This document shows positions 5,092-7,150 of a stretch of 7,150 nt of DNA, piece by piece (position 1 is the stretch's first letter; every line of letters begins with the position of its first letter). Under the pieces are notes generated by a model. That model saw only the letters and a list, made by a program, of their open reading frames with translations. It was not told the origin of the DNA and searched no databases. Both the position numbers and the translations under genes were made by a program. Source of the stretch: VAXT01 sp964591295 (GTDB lineage: Bacteria; Actinomycetota; Thermoleophilia; Gaiellales; Gaiellaceae); NCBI GenBank assembly GCA_964591295.1, contig CAZQAG010000102.1, positions 1-7,150 on the forward strand, in the 5' to 3' direction.

Positions 5092-5096
5092 GCCGC

Positions 5097-6137
5097 GTGG
5101 CGCGCAAGATCCTTTGGGCCTCCATCGCCCTTGCGCCGATCACGATCTTCGTCGACTACGTCCTTCACCCCGGCGATGTCGCGCTCTTCCTCCTTTCCGC
5201 GCTCGCGCTCGTCCCCCTCGCCTGGCTGATCGGCGAGGCGACCGAGCACGCCGCTCACCACACGGGCGCCGGAGTCGGCGGCTTCCTGAACGCGACCTTC
5301 GGGAACGCGCCCGAGCTGATCATCGCGCTCTTTGCCGTGTCGAGCGGGCTCGAGGAAGTCGTGCGCGGCTCGCTGACGGGAAGCGTCGTCGGGAATCTCC
5401 TCCTCGTGCTCGGCTTCTCTCTTCTCTTCGGCGGCCGCGGTGAGATCGATCGAGAGTCGAGCTACACCTCGCTTGTACTCATCGCAATCGCCACGCTCTT
5501 GTTTCTCGTCCCATCGATCCCCAGTTGGGACGGCGACCCGGAGCGCAACTCGCTGACGATCATCACGATCCCGGTCGCGATCGTTCTCCTGCTCGCGTAC
5601 CTCGTCGTCACGTGGATCGCGCTGCGGCGCCACCGGGAGCTGCATCTCAGGGAGGAGCCGTCCGACGCGGTGGCTTGGTCACTTCGGGCCGCGCTCGCGG
5701 TGCTTGCAGTCGCAACCGTGGCGACTGCGCTGATCGCCGAGGCGCTGGTCGGCTCGCTGGAGACCTTTGCCCACAGCGCCGGCCTCACAGACTTCTTCGT
5801 CGCAGCCGTGATCGTCGCGATCGTCGGGAACGCGGCCGAGCACGGCGGCGCGGTGGTCGTCGCCTATCGCGGAAAGATCAAGCTCGCCGCCGAGATCGCG
5901 CTCGCCTCGAGCGCCCAGGTCGCCGTCTTCCTCATCCCCGCCGTCGCGCTGCTCTCATGGGCGATCGACCCGCTCGCGCTCTCGTTCCGTCCCGTTGAGA
6001 TCGGCGTGGTCGCATTGGCGGCATCAGTAACGGCTGTCCTGCTTTCCCAGGGCCGGTCGAGCCGGGCCCGAGGTGTCGTCTTGATCGCGGCCTACGTGCT
6101 GGCGGCGCTCGCGTTCTTCCTCGCCGGCGAACGCTGA
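5097..6137 (+). CDS. cax: Ca2+/H+ antiporter of the CaCA (CAX) family
   Basis: A 346-aa integral membrane protein with about ten or eleven hydrophobic segments in two homologous halves. Each half carries the alpha-repeat that lines the ion path: 'FGNAPELIIALFAVSSG' (68-84) with 'GSLTGSVVGNLLLVLG' (91-106), and 'IVGNAAEHGGAVVVAY' (242-257) with 'EIALASSAQVAVFLIP' (266-281). The acidic residues E73 and E248 in the GNxxE motifs are those expected to bind cation. The family exports Ca2+ (or other divalent cations, sometimes Na+) in exchange for protons. A hydrophilic stretch at 143-151 and another at 176-192 are likely loops. There is no regulatory N-terminal extension as in plant CAX proteins. 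The GTG start is supported by TAGGCT ending 6 nt upstream. The last 46 bp overlap the end of the threonine aldolase gene on the other strand. Confidence 0.93.
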   Translation: MARKILWASIALAPITIFVDYVLHPGDVALFLLSALALVPLAWLIGEATEHAAHHTGAGVGGFLNATFGNAPELIIALFAVSSGLEEVVRGSLTGSVVGNLLLVLGFSLLFGGRGEIDRESSYTSLVLIAIATLLFLVPSIPSWDGDPERNSLTIITIPVAIVLLLAYLVVTWIALRRHRELHLREEPSDAVAWSLRAALAVLAVATVATALIAEALVGSLETFAHSAGLTDFFVAAVIVAIVGNAAEHGGAVVVAYRGKIKLAAEIALASSAQVAVFLIPAVALLSWAIDPLALSFRPVEIGVVALAASVTAVLLSQGRSSRARGVVLIAAYVLAALAFFLAGER

Positions 6138-7150
6138 ACGCCCAAGGCGCGGGAGATTGCGTCGCTCGCTTGATCGATGTCCTCGTCGGTGATGGCGAGG
6201 TGGGTGACCGCGCGGAGCACGCCCGGCAGCATCGTCGGGGTGAGGCGGACGCCCTCGCCGACGAGCCGTTCGAGCGCGTCGTTTTCCAGCAGGCCGAGGG
6301 CGCCGACGTCGATCTGCACGAAATTCGTCTCGACCTGCTCGAGGTCGACCGGAACGCCCGCTTCGTGCAGGCGCTCGCCCAGGGTGCGGGCCCGCGCGTG
6401 ATCCTCGGCGAGCCGCTCGACGTGATGGTCGAGGGCGTAGACGCAGGCTGCGGCGACGATCCCGGCCTGGCGCATCGCGCCCCCGAACTGATGCTTGTAC
6501 CGGCGCGCGCGGAGCATCCGCTCCGAGGATCCGGCTACGATCGCGCCGAGCGGACACCCGAGCCCCTTCGAGAAGCAGATCGTGACCGTGTCGGCGTGGC
6601 CCGCAATCGTGGCCGGCTCCTCCCCGCTCGCGACGGCGGCGTTGAAGAGGCGCGCGCCGTCGAGATGGAGCGAGAGCTCGAGCTCCCGGCACGTCTCCGC
6701 CATAGCCTCGACCTCGCCGAGTGGCCACACCCGGCCGCCGGAGGCGTTGTGCGTGTTTTCGATCGCGACGATCCGAGTCGTCGGAACGTGGCCGAGGTCG
6801 CCCCTTCGCGCGGCTCCGCGCACCTGCTCCGGTGTGAAGCGCCCGGCCCGGGCCTGAAGCGGACGGGTCATCAGGCCTGCGTGGACGGCCGGCCCGCCGA
6901 GCTCCGCAACCAGGATGTGCGAGTTCTCCTCGGCGATCAGCTCGTCGCCTGGCTCGCCCAGCACGCGGAGCGCGATCTCGTTCGCCATCGTCGCGGTGGG
7001 CACGAAGACCGAATCCTGCTGGCCCAGCGTTTCCGCGGCGCGCCGCTCGAGCTCGTTGACGGTCGGGTCCTCGCGAAGCTGCTCGTCACCGACCTCGGCG
7101 TTCGCGATCGCCTCGCGCATCTCAGGCGTCGGCTTGCTCGCCGTATCGGA
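6092..7150 (-). CDS. ltaE: Threonine aldolase (PLP-dependent), N-terminus cut by window edge
   Basis: The frame stays open to 7150, adding 'SDTASKPTPE' before the first internal Met, so the gene starts just outside the window; family members begin with a few residues before SDT. Of 352 visible residues, the PLP Schiff-base lysine is K195 in 'CFSKGLGCPLG', with H78 ('ENSHI') expected to stack on the cofactor, D164 ('LHLDGAR') to contact the pyridine nitrogen and R313 ('LRAVTH') to hold the substrate carboxylate. 'ENTHNASGGRVWPL' and 'FGGAMRQAG' are also typical. The family splits threonine or allo-threonine to glycine and acetaldehyde in the cytoplasm; L versus D specificity and preference for allo-threonine are inferred from overall similarity to the LtaE type. 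The C-terminal tail 'QRSPARKNASAAST' lies in the region overlapping the antiporter gene and is poorly conserved in character, perhaps a late extension. Confidence 0.93.
   Translation of the reverse strand, partial: SDTASKPTPEMREAIANAEVGDEQLREDPTVNELERRAAETLGQQDSVFVPTATMANEIALRVLGEPGDELIAEENSHILVAELGGPAVHAGLMTRPLQARAGRFTPEQVRGAARRGDLGHVPTTRIVAIENTHNASGGRVWPLGEVEAMAETCRELELSLHLDGARLFNAAVASGEEPATIAGHADTVTICFSKGLGCPLGAIVAGSSERMLRARRYKHQFGGAMRQAGIVAAACVYALDHHVERLAEDHARARTLGERLHEAGVPVDLEQVETNFVQIDVGALGLLENDALERLVGEGVRLTPTMLPGVLRAVTHLAITDEDIDQASDAISRALGVQRSPARKNASAAST

Overview
The window is dense, GC-rich bacterial chromosome with eight protein-coding genes, two of them cut by the window edges. I see no mobile element, phage gene, CRISPR array, tRNA or rRNA. 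Base composition, GTG starts, very short intergenic gaps and the protein families suggest an actinobacterium. A deep-branching class such as Thermoleophilia (Gaiellales/Solirubrobacterales type) is my best guess; that placement is inference, not proof.

Layout: (1) 1-734, minus strand: N-terminal 244 residues of a charged, helical protein, possibly an M3-type metallopeptidase. (2) 782-1162, minus: a single-domain response regulator just upstream of it. (3) 1163-1461: the largest gap, with several inverted repeats. (4) 1462-2721, minus: a short glutamyl-tRNA synthetase (gltX). (5) 2722-2882: divergent promoter region with a perfect 20-bp palindrome. (6) 2883-3746, plus: endonuclease IV (nfo). 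(7) 3863-4273, minus: a nine-cysteine protein of unknown function, downstream of (8) 4354-5079, minus: a HAD-family hydrolase. (9) 5097-6137, plus: a CaCA/CAX-type cation:proton antiporter, divergent from the HAD gene with only 17 bp between start codons. (10) 6092-7150, minus: a threonine aldolase, running off the right edge and overlapping the antiporter tail-to-tail by 46 bp.

The genes are mostly housekeeping (tRNA charging, base-excision repair, ion transport, amino-acid metabolism) and do not form one pathway. The most striking regularity is in the start regions. Five of the seven visible starts (peptidase-like gene, gltX, nfo, HAD gene, antiporter) have a TANNNT hexamer ending exactly 6 nt before the start codon. 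That is the geometry of a -10 box for a leaderless mRNA. The response regulator has the same kind of hexamer 11 nt before its preferred start. The cysteine-rich gene has none, which fits co-transcription with the HAD gene. At the HAD/antiporter junction the two opposed -10 boxes overlap in the 7-bp sequence TAGGCTA.

I do not see a convincing new multi-gene system. The best leads are the shared-base divergent leaderless promoter, the loss of the zinc-binding insertion from GluRS, and the nine-Cys protein with an inverted repeat abutting its start codon.
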